33,297 nucleotides of DNA from an uncultured Bacteroidales bacterium (GTDB lineage: Bacteria > Bacteroidota > Bacteroidia > Bacteroidales > Bacteroidaceae), in assembly GCA_937995875.1 (NCBI GenBank), contig CALKIW010000041.1:1-33297 (forward strand). The letters run 5' to 3'. Below the pieces are notes generated by a model. That model ran no database searches and was not told the origin of the DNA. It saw only the letters and a program-made list of their open reading frames with translations. Positions 8,125 to 16,253 of this stretch are shown here, in pieces. A program made the translations under genes and the position numbers. Position 1 is the first letter of the stretch. The number at the start of each line of letters is the position of its first letter.

Positions 8125-8460
8125 TTGTCAAAATTATATACTGTTTTTTAACAATTATTCACCACGATTCCAGCGCAAAAAGGGCTATGTTTCTGCGTTC
8201 ATTACCTGTCCATTGAACGCGAAAAATATTCTCCTTTTAAGTTTTGTATCTCACCATGTTGCGGCAAAGCCTTAATCGCGGTGCGCTTAGGCTCTTTCGG
8301 CACCACGAAGGAGGCCTAACCGCAAGACGGTTAGGGCTTTGTCGCACGGCCATTCGATATGTAACCGTAAATGAAAAAACAGACATCAAAAGGGATATAT
8401 CATGGAATCCTCTGGCTATCAACAGACTACGAATTACACAAATTTCGCGGATTTTGAGAG
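8125..8460 (+). repeat. Dispersed intergenic repeat, copy A
   Basis: Copy A fills most of the 740-bp gene-free gap 7841-8580. Three blocks are identical to copy B (minus strand, 22785-23116): 20 nt at 8140-8159, 19 nt at 8171-8189 and 34 nt at 8314-8347. A nearly identical 19-nt block at 8412-8430 continues into a tail to about 8457. The distances between blocks are the same in both copies. The centre is made of palindromic units of about 20-25 nt, including a perfect 8-bp stem with a CAAGA loop (8315-8322 with 8328-8335). No transposase and no clear target duplication are visible. The part of the gap before 8125 holds only the DUF2723 promoter. The part after 8460 is AT-rich, with nothing I recognise. 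Confidence 0.8.
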
Positions 8461-8580
8461 GAGAGGCAATTTATTTTTGAATAAGCGAAATTTAGAGCAG
8501 TGTCTGTTCATAAAAATACACTCAAAAAACGCTGCAAAAAATATCGCAGAGTTGTGGTAGAGGGTCGCCGTGCAAGGTTA

Positions 8581-9033
8581 TCAGAAAATCAGTTTAGAGC
8601 CGTACACAAGCAGGATATACCTCAGTGCCTTGCCAAGCGTGATGCTAATCAGAGAGAGTAAAAGATTGGCGCGCATCAGTCCAAGCGAGATAGTGATGGC
8701 AGAGCCAATGATGGGGACAAATGCGAAAAATCCCATCCAGGCTCCCCGCCCGGCCATAAACCGCTCGGCCCGCTTGAGGTCTTCAGGCTTGACGTGTAGG
8801 TAGCGTTCAATCCATTCCATCTTTCCCAAGCTGCCGATGAGATAGTTGAACAGTCCGCCCGCTACGTTGCCGATGGTGGCGTAGACGACGAGTGGGACGG
8901 AGCTTAGCCCGGAAGCTAAAAGCGTGAGGAGCACAACTTCGCTGCTGAACGGGAAGAAACTGCCGGCAAGAAAAGCCGAGAGCAACATTCCCCAATATCC
9001 GTAGTTTATGAGAAATTCGTTAATGGCATCCAT
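8581..9033 (-). CDS. YqaA/DedA-type (VTT domain) membrane protein
   Basis: The 150-residue protein begins MDAINEFLINYGYWGM. The open frame runs far upstream, but that extension lies inside the neighbouring membrane-protein gene in another frame and is rich in His, Arg and Cys, so ATG 9033 is chosen. It has the VTT-domain pattern: a first re-entrant segment with FPFSSEVVLLTLL, the core GNVAGGLFNYLIGSLGKME (about 55-73), an amphipathic stretch with VKPEDLKRAERFMAGRGAWMGF, then FVPIIGSAITISLGLMR and a last helix. Proteins of this group are inner-membrane proteins; DedA relatives are tied to lipid scrambling and envelope homeostasis. It overlaps the upstream gene by 28 bp, so it is the last gene of the purD unit. 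Confidence 0.85.
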   Translation of the reverse strand: MDAINEFLINYGYWGMLLSAFLAGSFFPFSSEVVLLTLLASGLSSVPLVVYATIGNVAGGLFNYLIGSLGKMEWIERYLHVKPEDLKRAERFMAGRGAWMGFFAFVPIIGSAITISLGLMRANLLLSLISITLGKALRYILLVYGSKLIF

Positions 9034-9947
9034 AGGTTGTAAGCGGTGATGATCAGTACCAAGGCGATAATGACGAAGAAACAGATGTTTGAAATCTTTG
9101 TGTGTGACAATGCTAAGTAATGACCGATGAGTGGGGCGGTGGTCACGATAGCCATGCCCAGAAGTTGATCGGAATATTGAGGCAGAATGGCAATCAGAAG
9201 AAAGCAGCAGATGTCGAGGGTGATGAATGTTTCGTAAATCATGCGTGTGCGTATCTTGTCCAAATAGCTGTAGCTGACGAAATGCAGACTGCCTACGAGG
9301 GCAAGCAGGAATATAAAGACTGAGGTGACGATGCGGTGCACGCCGAGCAAGGAAAGGTTGAACACGGAGTCTATTTGCACGAGGTCGATGAAATGACGCG
9401 AAAAATAGCTGACGTCGCCCACGTAGAAATAATAGGACGCAACAAACCAATAGGGAGCCATGATGCCCAAGAGCGTGGCAAAGAATGTGCGGGCGCTGAA
9501 GGCCATCACCTTGTTGGCCATGAGTATCCACAGGATGGGAACGAAAAACAAGACCTGCACGAAAGCGATGCTGGCGATGCCTAAAGCAACAAAAGCATAG
9601 CATATCCAATTGGTGGCGGCAGGACTTTGGTAGGCCTTGAAAAAGCAGATAAAGAATGTGATGAGCGAAGCTTGTACGACAAACGGCTCAACGGTGGAAA
9701 AGAGAAAGGGCGACATGACCGTCATCGCCAGAAGCGAACATGACACCATAGGACTATAGATGCGGATGAGCGAGTTGGCATTGTTGAACTCGGTCATCAG
9801 CAATGTGGATATGGTGAGCAGCAGCAGCTGTAGCCATTGTTGTTGGGCTATGAGCCCTGCGGCCAGACATACCAATGCTGCATATGCGGCGGTGACGATG
9901 AGTGCCCATCGCGATTGCGCAACTTTGGTTTGTATGCGTGTTGTCAT
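9006..9947 (-). CDS. Polytopic integral membrane protein, function unknown
   Basis: The 313-residue protein is almost entirely hydrophobic, with about 9-10 predicted membrane helices separated by very short loops; the first helix starts near residue 15. I do not recognise any catalytic motif. The overall style recalls a Bacteroidota membrane family (DUF6427-like), but I cannot confirm this. The gene starts 54 bp after purD and overlaps the VTT-domain gene by 28 bp, so all three are probably co-transcribed. The context gives no clue to function beyond a membrane location. Confidence 0.75.
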   Translation of the reverse strand: MTTRIQTKVAQSRWALIVTAAYAALVCLAAGLIAQQQWLQLLLLTISTLLMTEFNNANSLIRIYSPMVSCSLLAMTVMSPFLFSTVEPFVVQASLITFFICFFKAYQSPAATNWICYAFVALGIASIAFVQVLFFVPILWILMANKVMAFSARTFFATLLGIMAPYWFVASYYFYVGDVSYFSRHFIDLVQIDSVFNLSLLGVHRIVTSVFIFLLALVGSLHFVSYSYLDKIRTRMIYETFITLDICCFLLIAILPQYSDQLLGMAIVTTAPLIGHYLALSHTKISNICFFVIIALVLIITAYNLWMPLTNFS

Positions 9948-10001
9948 GCTTCTTTACAATCTTGTTGAGTGGCTGTTCGCCGTTGTCGCTTTGCGAGAGA
10001 T

Positions 10002-11270
10002 TTAAAGGTCTTGCCCAATGTCTTTTCTGAAATATTTGCCGGTGAACTGTATCTTTTGGGCTTCCGTGAAACTCTTTTTCAGTGCTTCGTCTTTGTTGGC
10101 TCCGTATGAAGATACGGCAATGACGCGTCCGCCATTGGTGACGATTTGGCCGTCTCGCTCTGCAGTGCCTGAGTGGAACACGATGCTCCCCTCTACGCTG
10201 TCGATGCCACTGATGGGGTATCCTTTTTTGTAGGTTTGGGGATAACCGCCGCTGACGAGCATCACACAAACGGCTGCACGCGGGTCGAACGCTATGGTTT
10301 TGGTGTCGAGATTGCCTTCGGCTACACCTTCAAATAGGTCTACGATGTCGCTTTTCAGGCGCAGCATCACGCTTTCGGTCTCCGGGTCGCCCATGCGGCA
10401 GTTGTATTCGATGACCATCGGTTCGCCGTCCACGTTGATCAGTCCGAAGAAGATAAATCCCTTGTAGTCGATGCCATCTGCAGCGAGTCCGTCCACAGTG
10501 GGGCGGATGATGCGTTCTTCCACCTTCTGCATCCATTCTTTTGTGGCAAAGGGAACGGGCGTGACACTACCCATTCCGCCGGTGTTCAGACCGGTGTCGT
10601 GTTCGCCGATGCGCTTGTAGTCTTTGGCTTCGGGCAGAATTTTATAGTGTTTGCCATCGGTAAGAACGAATACCGAACATTCGACGCCCGACAAAAACTC
10701 TTCGACTACCACCTTTGCCGATGCGTTGCCAAACATACCGCCGAGCATCTCGCGGAACTCCTTTTTGGCTTCTTCGAGCGTGGGCACGATGAGAACGCCC
10801 TTGCCTGCGCACAATCCGTCGGCCTTGAGCACGTAGGGAGCCTTGAGGGTTTCGAGAAACTTGATACCCTCTTCCACAATGGTACCGTCGAAAGTTGCGT
10901 AGGCGGCTGTAGGAATGTTGTGTCGTTTCATGAAGGCTTTGGCAAAGTCCTTGCTGCCTTCCAACACGGCTCCCTGCTTCGACGGGCCGATAACGGGCAC
11001 GGATGCCGTGCGGGGGTCGTTTTTGAACTCGTCGTACACGCCTTTCACCAGAGGGTCTTCAGGCCCCACTACCACCATATTGATGTCGTTGGCCAACACA
11101 AATTCCTTTTGCTGCTCGAAATCGTTTACACCGATAGCCACATTTTCGCCAACCTCTGAGGTGCCTGCATTACCGGGTGCTATGAATAGCTTTTCGCATT
11201 TATCGCTCTGCGCAATCTTCCATGCCAATGCGTGTTCACGTCCTCCGCCTCCTAAAAGTAGTATCTTCAT
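10002..11270 (-). CDS. purD: Phosphoribosylamine--glycine ligase (GAR synthetase)
   Basis: PurD joins phosphoribosylamine and glycine using ATP to give GAR, the second step of de novo purine synthesis. The 422-residue length is normal. Visible features, in order: the N-terminal GGGGREHALAWK loop, the ATP-grasp segments YVLKADGLCAGKGVLI and EEFLSGVECSVFVLTDG, the substrate-binding NTGGMGSVTPVP, and the metal-binding EYNCRMGDPETESVM, which holds the conserved Glu and Asn. It is soluble and cytoplasmic. It leads a three-gene unit with two membrane proteins that have no known link to purines. I see no PurR-type or riboswitch structure in the 150 bp upstream. Confidence 0.97.
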   Translation of the reverse strand: MKILLLGGGGREHALAWKIAQSDKCEKLFIAPGNAGTSEVGENVAIGVNDFEQQKEFVLANDINMVVVGPEDPLVKGVYDEFKNDPRTASVPVIGPSKQGAVLEGSKDFAKAFMKRHNIPTAAYATFDGTIVEEGIKFLETLKAPYVLKADGLCAGKGVLIVPTLEEAKKEFREMLGGMFGNASAKVVVEEFLSGVECSVFVLTDGKHYKILPEAKDYKRIGEHDTGLNTGGMGSVTPVPFATKEWMQKVEERIIRPTVDGLAADGIDYKGFIFFGLINVDGEPMVIEYNCRMGDPETESVMLRLKSDIVDLFEGVAEGNLDTKTIAFDPRAAVCVMLVSGGYPQTYKKGYPISGIDSVEGSIVFHSGTAERDGQIVTNGGRVIAVSSYGANKDEALKKSFTEAQKIQFTGKYFRKDIGQDL

Positions 11271-11328
11271 ATGCTTGTCTTTGGTGTTATTGCTAATTTA
11301 ATTTAGTGTTATATCTAATTTGATTTTG

Positions 11329-11377
11329 GGGATGATGCAGCAGTTTTGCTTTCCGCTCGCTCTTGCTGTATCATCCC
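11329..11377 (-). terminator. Hairpin downstream of the S9 peptidase gene
   Basis: A 14-bp stem (11329-11342 with 11364-11377, one G:T pair) with a 21-nt loop lies about 45 bp after the peptidase stop codon and about 60 bp before purD. No T run follows on the minus strand. It probably ends the cysE operon transcript. Confidence 0.5.
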
Positions 11378-11422
11378 ATCGCTGTGTCGTTTTTGTCTGT
11401 TGAATGTGAATTTCTCTCTCTG

Positions 11423-13633
11423 TTATTTCAAAAAGTCGTCGAAATATTGAGAGATTCGTTCGTGAAGGTGAGTGGACTTGTGTCCTCTCATGTTGTGCGG
11501 CTCACCCGGATACACGAAGAAGTCGGGTTGAGTGCCGTCCAAAATACATTGTTCAATAAATGTGAGACAATGCTGGGGCACCACCACAGGGTCGTTGAGC
11601 CCGGTAATGATCTGTAGCCTTCCCTTGAGGTTTTTGGCCTTGTGGAGCAGGCTCGACTGTGCGTAACCGTCGGGATTTGTCTGTGGTGTGTCCATGTATC
11701 GTTCGCCGTACATCACCTCATACCATTTCCAGTCGATCACCGGACCGCCTGCTACGCCCACCTTGAACACATCGGGATGGGTGGTCATGAGGTTGATGGT
11801 CATGAAACCGCCAAAGCTCCAGCCATGCACCCCCATTCGTTGGCTATCGACATAGGGCAGGGATTTAAGGAAGTCCACGCCCTTCATCTGGTCTTGCATC
11901 TCTATATCGCCAAGGTGTCGGAACGTGGCTTGTTCGAAGTCGCGCCCTCTGTTCTCGCTGCCCCGGTTGTCGAGGATGAACAGCAGATAGCCTTTCTGTG
12001 CCATGTAGGTTTCCCATGAGCGACTGCCATAGTGCCATCGGGCATCTACATTGTGGGCGTGTGGCCCACCATAGACATAGACAATGGTGGGATATTTCTT
12101 GGTCGGGTCGAAGCCGATGGGCATCACCATGCGATAATACAGGTCGGTTGTGCCATCGGCTGCCTTGATGGTGCCGCATCGGTAGTCGGGTATGTTGTAT
12201 CCCTTCCAGGGGTTTTCGGCTGTGAAATATCGTTTTGCTTTTTGAGCCTTCACATCTACAATGGCGATGTTTCGAGGCTCGGTGGGGGTGGAGTAGCGGT
12301 CGAGGAGGTAGGCACCCGAAGCGCTGAGACTGCCGTAATGGTACCCATCGCCGCTCTCGTCTATCAATGTGCGTTTGCCGTTCTTGACGTTTACGCTGAA
12401 CAAATTACGCTGAATGGCATTGCGCTCATTGGATGCAATAATGATGCTCTTGTCTTTCTGGTTGAAGCCCAACAGTTCCATGACCACCCATCGGCCGCTG
12501 GTGAGCTGCTTGATTTGGTTGCCGTCTTTGTCGAACAGGTACAGATGGTTGTAACCGTCTCGCTGACTCTGCATCACAAACTTGCTGTCGTCCCAAGGCA
12601 GAAAAACGATGGGATGCAGGGGCTCGACATATTTAGCGTGGGTCTCGCGATAGAGCTCGGCAATCTTTTCGCCCGTTTCGGCATCATAACTCACTAATCG
12701 GCAGTCGTTCTGGTCGCGGTTAAGCTCAAACAGATACACTGTTTTCGCATCGGGACTCCATGCCGGATTGGTGAAATATCGGTCGGTGGGGTCGCCTGCT
12801 TTCAGGTAGATGGTGTTGCCGTTCTGCAGGTTGTATATGCCGATGGTAACCTCGTGCATAGGCTCTCCGGCCATAGGATACTTCTCCGGAGCCGGCGTTG
12901 CGATGCGGCTTTGGCCTTCGTGGGGATTGTAGTCGGGTGTGGGGATGTTTACCAAAGGAAATGAAGTTACCATGCTTTGGTCCATACGGGTGAACAGTAG
13001 TTTCTGTCCGTCGGGGCTCCAAAAGGTTCCTTTGCTGTAGCCGAACTCGTCGCGGTGAACGCTTCTGCCGTAAACGATGTCTGCAGAGCCGTCTGTTGTG
13101 AGTTGCTTGCTGCTGCCATCGGCATTGCGAACAAACAGATTATGTCCGTCCTCGCCAATATAGGCGGAGACCCTCGACTCGGCATTCCATTCTAATAAGG
13201 ATATGTTTTGAGACTCCGATGCCCATTCTGTTTGATGCTTTTTGAAGTTTAACAGAAGATGTTGATTACCCTGTTGGAACAAGGCGATGGGCTTATCGGC
13301 ATAAGGAAAAGTAACATAATAAAGCGATCGTATGTCGTTATCCTTGTGCTTTCCTAACCATTTGTTGGCTTCTTCAAGGGTGAAAAGCACGGTTTCCTTG
13401 CCCGTTTTTTTGTCAACAATATAGCATTTGTCAAGGTTGAGGTGTACCAATTCATCGCCCCACCATGTGGTGAAGCGATTCTTGGCGGTCATGTTGTGAT
13501 AGTTGTTACCGCCGTAATTCAGGTCCTCCAAGGAAAACTCCTTCAGCGTTTCCTGTGCGTTGGCCTGTTCAGAAAGCCCTATCATACTTGCCATAACTAT
13601 AGCCCCAGTGACGAGCCAACCGTTAATCTTCAT
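11423..13633 (-). CDS. S9 family prolyl (tri)peptidyl peptidase, DPP IV/PtpA-like
   Basis: The start is ATG 13633, which gives a 736-residue protein with a signal peptide (MKINGWLVTGAIVMASMIGL...ANAQ). The open frame extends 47 codons upstream, but only through the 3' end of the previous gene. The N-terminal beta-propeller includes IVYGRSVHRDEFG (187-198) and TFWSPDGQKLLF. The C-terminal alpha/beta hydrolase has the nucleophile in GWSFGG (Ser606), Asp681 in GLNDPVV and His713 in EPHNMRG. Glu639 (WYEVMYGE) and the triad sit three residues after the positions I recall for P. gingivalis prolyl tripeptidyl peptidase (603, 636, 678, 710). A periplasmic enzyme releasing di- or tripeptides from proline-containing peptides is likely. 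It overlaps the RNA methyltransferase gene by 11 bp. Confidence 0.9.
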   Translation of the reverse strand: MKINGWLVTGAIVMASMIGLSEQANAQETLKEFSLEDLNYGGNNYHNMTAKNRFTTWWGDELVHLNLDKCYIVDKKTGKETVLFTLEEANKWLGKHKDNDIRSLYYVTFPYADKPIALFQQGNQHLLLNFKKHQTEWASESQNISLLEWNAESRVSAYIGEDGHNLFVRNADGSSKQLTTDGSADIVYGRSVHRDEFGYSKGTFWSPDGQKLLFTRMDQSMVTSFPLVNIPTPDYNPHEGQSRIATPAPEKYPMAGEPMHEVTIGIYNLQNGNTIYLKAGDPTDRYFTNPAWSPDAKTVYLFELNRDQNDCRLVSYDAETGEKIAELYRETHAKYVEPLHPIVFLPWDDSKFVMQSQRDGYNHLYLFDKDGNQIKQLTSGRWVVMELLGFNQKDKSIIIASNERNAIQRNLFSVNVKNGKRTLIDESGDGYHYGSLSASGAYLLDRYSTPTEPRNIAIVDVKAQKAKRYFTAENPWKGYNIPDYRCGTIKAADGTTDLYYRMVMPIGFDPTKKYPTIVYVYGGPHAHNVDARWHYGSRSWETYMAQKGYLLFILDNRGSENRGRDFEQATFRHLGDIEMQDQMKGVDFLKSLPYVDSQRMGVHGWSFGGFMTINLMTTHPDVFKVGVAGGPVIDWKWYEVMYGERYMDTPQTNPDGYAQSSLLHKAKNLKGRLQIITGLNDPVVVPQHCLTFIEQCILDGTQPDFFVYPGEPHNMRGHKSTHLHERISQYFDDFLK

Positions 13634-15236
13634 TGTCAAAATTGTCAAACGAGTTTTTTCTATCATATTGCTTATCCCTCCGCCGGTTTCCGTCTTTATC
13701 GTCTCGACCTCTGCGAGGCTTAAAACCATTGTCCCTGCGACGTGGGCGGAAGTCGTCATGGTCTTCGTAATCATCTCTCACGCCTCTGCGTCGGCCTTTG
13801 AAATCTCGCTTGTTGTTTTTAAAATTTCTCTTGCTTGCATCAAACTTGTTTCTTCTTCCATATCCAAATTTGTCTTCTTCACCTCGGTTGAAACGGTCTC
13901 TTCCGTCTTCGCGGTTGTTACGGTTGTAGGAAGGACGGTCGTTTGAAAGGGAGTGGAACTGGAACGAACGGATATCTCCTTCTTCGTTGGCAGCCTCTGC
14001 TTCGAGTCTCTCCTTGAACTCGCGATTTTTCTTAAAGCGATGTTTCTGAGCCATTTCTTGCTTTTCTTCTTCAGACTTTACGATGCCGCCTTCCTGTCGG
14101 AACTCTTTCATCTTGCCGTCAAAAAGGGTGTATTTTCGAAATTCGCACTCCAGACTGCCATTGAAAAGTGGTATCTTGATGCTTGGTTTCAGTCCGATTT
14201 GCTCGAAACATTCTTCGCGATAGCTCAAGATCCAAGCGTCGTTGCCACCAAATTCGTGCTTCAATCGCTCACCGATGATCCTGTAAGTGGCCAGAAGATT
14301 AGGTGTGGAGATACGTTCTCCGTATGGGGGATTGGTGATGATAATGCTCTTGTTGGCCGGCCTCGCGAAGTCTTTGAAGTCTTGCTGCTCTATGGTAACT
14401 TCTTTGGAAAGGCCAGCCGCTTTCACATTCAAACGGGCTGTATTCACGGCCTTCATGTCGATATCGTAGCCGTAGATGTGGTGCTCGAACTCACGTTCCT
14501 GCGTGTCATCGTTGTATATGGTATCGAAAAGGTCTTGGTCAAAGTCGTTCCATTTCTCAAAAGCAAATTCTTTTCGGAATACGCCGGGAGAGATATTGCG
14601 GGCAATAAGAGCCGCTTCGATGGCTAAGGTACCCGATCCACACATGGGGTCTATGAAGTCGGTGTCGGCCTTCCAGCCACTCATCAAAATCATGCCGGCA
14701 GCCAAAACCTCGTTCAATGGAGCCTCCACGCTTTCCTGACGGTAGCCCCGCCGGTGCAGGCTTTCGCCGCTGGAGTCGAGACAAAGGGTTGCGTCGTTAT
14801 CGGCAATATGAATGTGTAGCCGGATGTCGGGGTTGCTCACGGAGATGTTTGGGCGTGTGCCGTGCTTCTCGCGAAACTGATCGACAATGGCGTCTTTTAC
14901 TTTGTAGGTGACGAAGCGTGAGTTTCTGAACTCCTCCGAATACACTACCGAGTCTACCGAGAAGGTCTTTCCCTTGAGAATATACTCACTCCAATCAATC
15001 TTTTGGATTTCCTCATACACTTCCTCTGCCGAGCGAGCCTTGAAATGTTTGATAGGTTTGAGAATACGGATGGCGGTGTGCAACTGGAAGTTGGCACGAT
15101 ATATCATCTCCTTGTCACCGGTAAACGAAACCATGCGTCTACCAATCTGTACATTGTTTGCACCCATTTGGGTGAGCTCTTGTGCCAAAACCTGCTCTAA
15201 GCCCATGAATGTTTTGGCGATGAGTTCAAATTCCAT
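13623..15236 (-). CDS. THUMP-domain class I SAM-dependent rRNA methyltransferase (RlmL-like)
   Basis: The 537-residue protein has an N-terminal THUMP RNA-binding region (about 1-155), then a Rossmann methyltransferase with the SAM motif DPMCGSGTLAIEAA (196-209) and the amino-methylating motif TNPPYGER (301-308), typical of N2-guanine methyltransferases. It corresponds to the RlmL half of E. coli RlmKL (m2G2445 of 23S rRNA) without the RlmK half. The last ~110-130 residues are an unusual low-complexity tail rich in Arg, Lys, Asp, Asn and Gly (RDRFNRGEEDKFGYGRRNK and similar), probably disordered and RNA-binding. It sits 32 bp after cysE and overlaps the peptidase start by 11 bp. Confidence 0.9.
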   Translation of the reverse strand: MEFELIAKTFMGLEQVLAQELTQMGANNVQIGRRMVSFTGDKEMIYRANFQLHTAIRILKPIKHFKARSAEEVYEEIQKIDWSEYILKGKTFSVDSVVYSEEFRNSRFVTYKVKDAIVDQFREKHGTRPNISVSNPDIRLHIHIADNDATLCLDSSGESLHRRGYRQESVEAPLNEVLAAGMILMSGWKADTDFIDPMCGSGTLAIEAALIARNISPGVFRKEFAFEKWNDFDQDLFDTIYNDDTQEREFEHHIYGYDIDMKAVNTARLNVKAAGLSKEVTIEQQDFKDFARPANKSIIITNPPYGERISTPNLLATYRIIGERLKHEFGGNDAWILSYREECFEQIGLKPSIKIPLFNGSLECEFRKYTLFDGKMKEFRQEGGIVKSEEEKQEMAQKHRFKKNREFKERLEAEAANEEGDIRSFQFHSLSNDRPSYNRNNREDGRDRFNRGEEDKFGYGRRNKFDASKRNFKNNKRDFKGRRRGVRDDYEDHDDFRPRRRDNGFKPRRGRDDKDGNRRRDKQYDRKNSFDNFDNED

Positions 15237-15268
15237 TGTCGTTGAATTGCTGTTTTATGTTTTTGCTT

Positions 15269-16159
15269 TTACGCTTTGTTGTATATCCTTGTCTGTGGCG
15301 CCATGTCTTCCATAACCCACGTGTTGGCGCCCACCACGCATCCCTGACCGATGGTGATGCGTCCCAACACCGTTGCATTGGCGTAGATCACCACGTCGTC
15401 TTCGATGATCGGGTGGCGAGGAATGCCTTTGATGGGGTTGGAATTTTCGTCTACCGGGAAGCTCTTGGCACCGAGTGTCACCCCCTGATACAGTTTCACG
15501 TTGTTGCCGATGATACAGGTCTCGCCAATCACAACACCCGTACCGTGATCAATGGTGAAGTAGTTGCCGATGGTTGCACCGGGATGTATATCTATGCCTG
15601 TTTCGGAATGGGCCATTTCGGTCATCATTCGCGGAATAAGAGGAACATCGAGTAGAAAAAGCTCGTGTGCTAACCGGTAGTTGGTCAGTGCTTTGATAAT
15701 GGGATAGCAAGAGATGATTTCGCCATAGCTTTTGGCTGCGGGGTCGCCTTTGTAGGCGGCACTCACATCGGTTCCCAAGGCGCGCCGCAGTTCGGGAAGC
15801 CTCTTGATGAACTTTGCGGCCAGCTCTTTGGCCTTTGCTTTTTGTGCACGAAGGAACTTCTGGTCTTTCCCCTCACTGGAATAGCCCAACCCGGATAGGA
15901 TCTGTTCAGACAACAGGGTGTACAGGTTTTCCACATCCACACCGATTTGGTATTGGATGGTTGAAATGTAAACTCGTGATTTTCCGAAATAGCCGGGGAA
16001 AAGAATGGCGCGTGCCAGTTGAATAATCTGTTCAAGCACTTTGCCCGAAGGGAGAGGGTAACCGTCACGATGCTGTCGAAACAATCCTTTCAAGGATTCC
16101 GGCTCCGAAAGCTTTTCGACCGTGTCGGTAAGCATGAGTGTCGTTTTGTGAGCAATCAT
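15269..16159 (-). CDS. cysE: Serine O-acetyltransferase (EpsC type)
   Basis: The enzyme acetylates L-serine with acetyl-CoA, the first step of cysteine synthesis. The 296-residue protein has a helical N-terminal half and a C-terminal left-handed beta-helix of hexapeptide repeats. Key residues are in HSETGIDIHPGATIG (184-198, with Asp190 and His192) and DHGTGVVIGETCIIG (204-218), followed by YQGVTLGAKSF and RHPIIEDDVVI. The length and the long N-terminus fit the EpsC type. ATG 16159 is used; a start at Met9 (MLTDTV) is also possible. It leads an operon with the RNA methyltransferase and peptidase. A -7 box and a 12-bp palindrome lie just upstream. Confidence 0.93.
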   Translation of the reverse strand: MIAHKTTLMLTDTVEKLSEPESLKGLFRQHRDGYPLPSGKVLEQIIQLARAILFPGYFGKSRVYISTIQYQIGVDVENLYTLLSEQILSGLGYSSEGKDQKFLRAQKAKAKELAAKFIKRLPELRRALGTDVSAAYKGDPAAKSYGEIISCYPIIKALTNYRLAHELFLLDVPLIPRMMTEMAHSETGIDIHPGATIGNYFTIDHGTGVVIGETCIIGNNVKLYQGVTLGAKSFPVDENSNPIKGIPRHPIIEDDVVIYANATVLGRITIGQGCVVGANTWVMEDMAPQTRIYNKA

Positions 16160-16183
16160 CTCTGTGTATCAGTATTTTCGAAC

Positions 16184-16192
16184 GCAAAGGTA
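16184..16192 (-). promoter_or_regulatory. -7 box of the cysE operon
   Basis: On the minus strand this reads TACCTTTGC, a full match to TAnnTTTGY, 24 bp before the cysE ATG. The -33 region falls inside the palindrome at 16195-16232 and contains only a T-rich stretch, not a clean TTTG. Confidence 0.55.
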
Positions 16193-16194
16193 CT

Positions 16195-16235
16195 AAATTC
16201 CGTGCAAATGAAAAACAGATTGCACGGAATTTTTT
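16195..16235 (+). other. 12-bp perfect palindrome abutting the cysE promoter
   Basis: A perfect 12-bp inverted repeat (16195-16206 with 16221-16232) with a 14-nt loop starts two bases upstream of the cysE -7 box. On the plus strand a run of T follows, so it has the form of an intrinsic terminator, but no plus-strand gene precedes it. It may be an operator for cysE, a block to antisense transcription, or the end of the activase transcript. Confidence 0.5.
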
Positions 16236-16253
16236 ACATGCTGCACTCTACGT

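Noticed and set aside
9034..9609. N-terminal extension of the VTT-domain protein (open frame up to 9609)
   Set aside because: The extension overlaps the upstream membrane-protein gene in another frame and is rich in His, Arg and Cys, unlike the true protein. The VTT domain begins at ATG 9033.
13634..13774. 47-codon N-terminal extension of the S9 peptidase
   Set aside because: It lies within the 3' end of the methyltransferase gene, while a proper signal peptide begins at ATG 13633.
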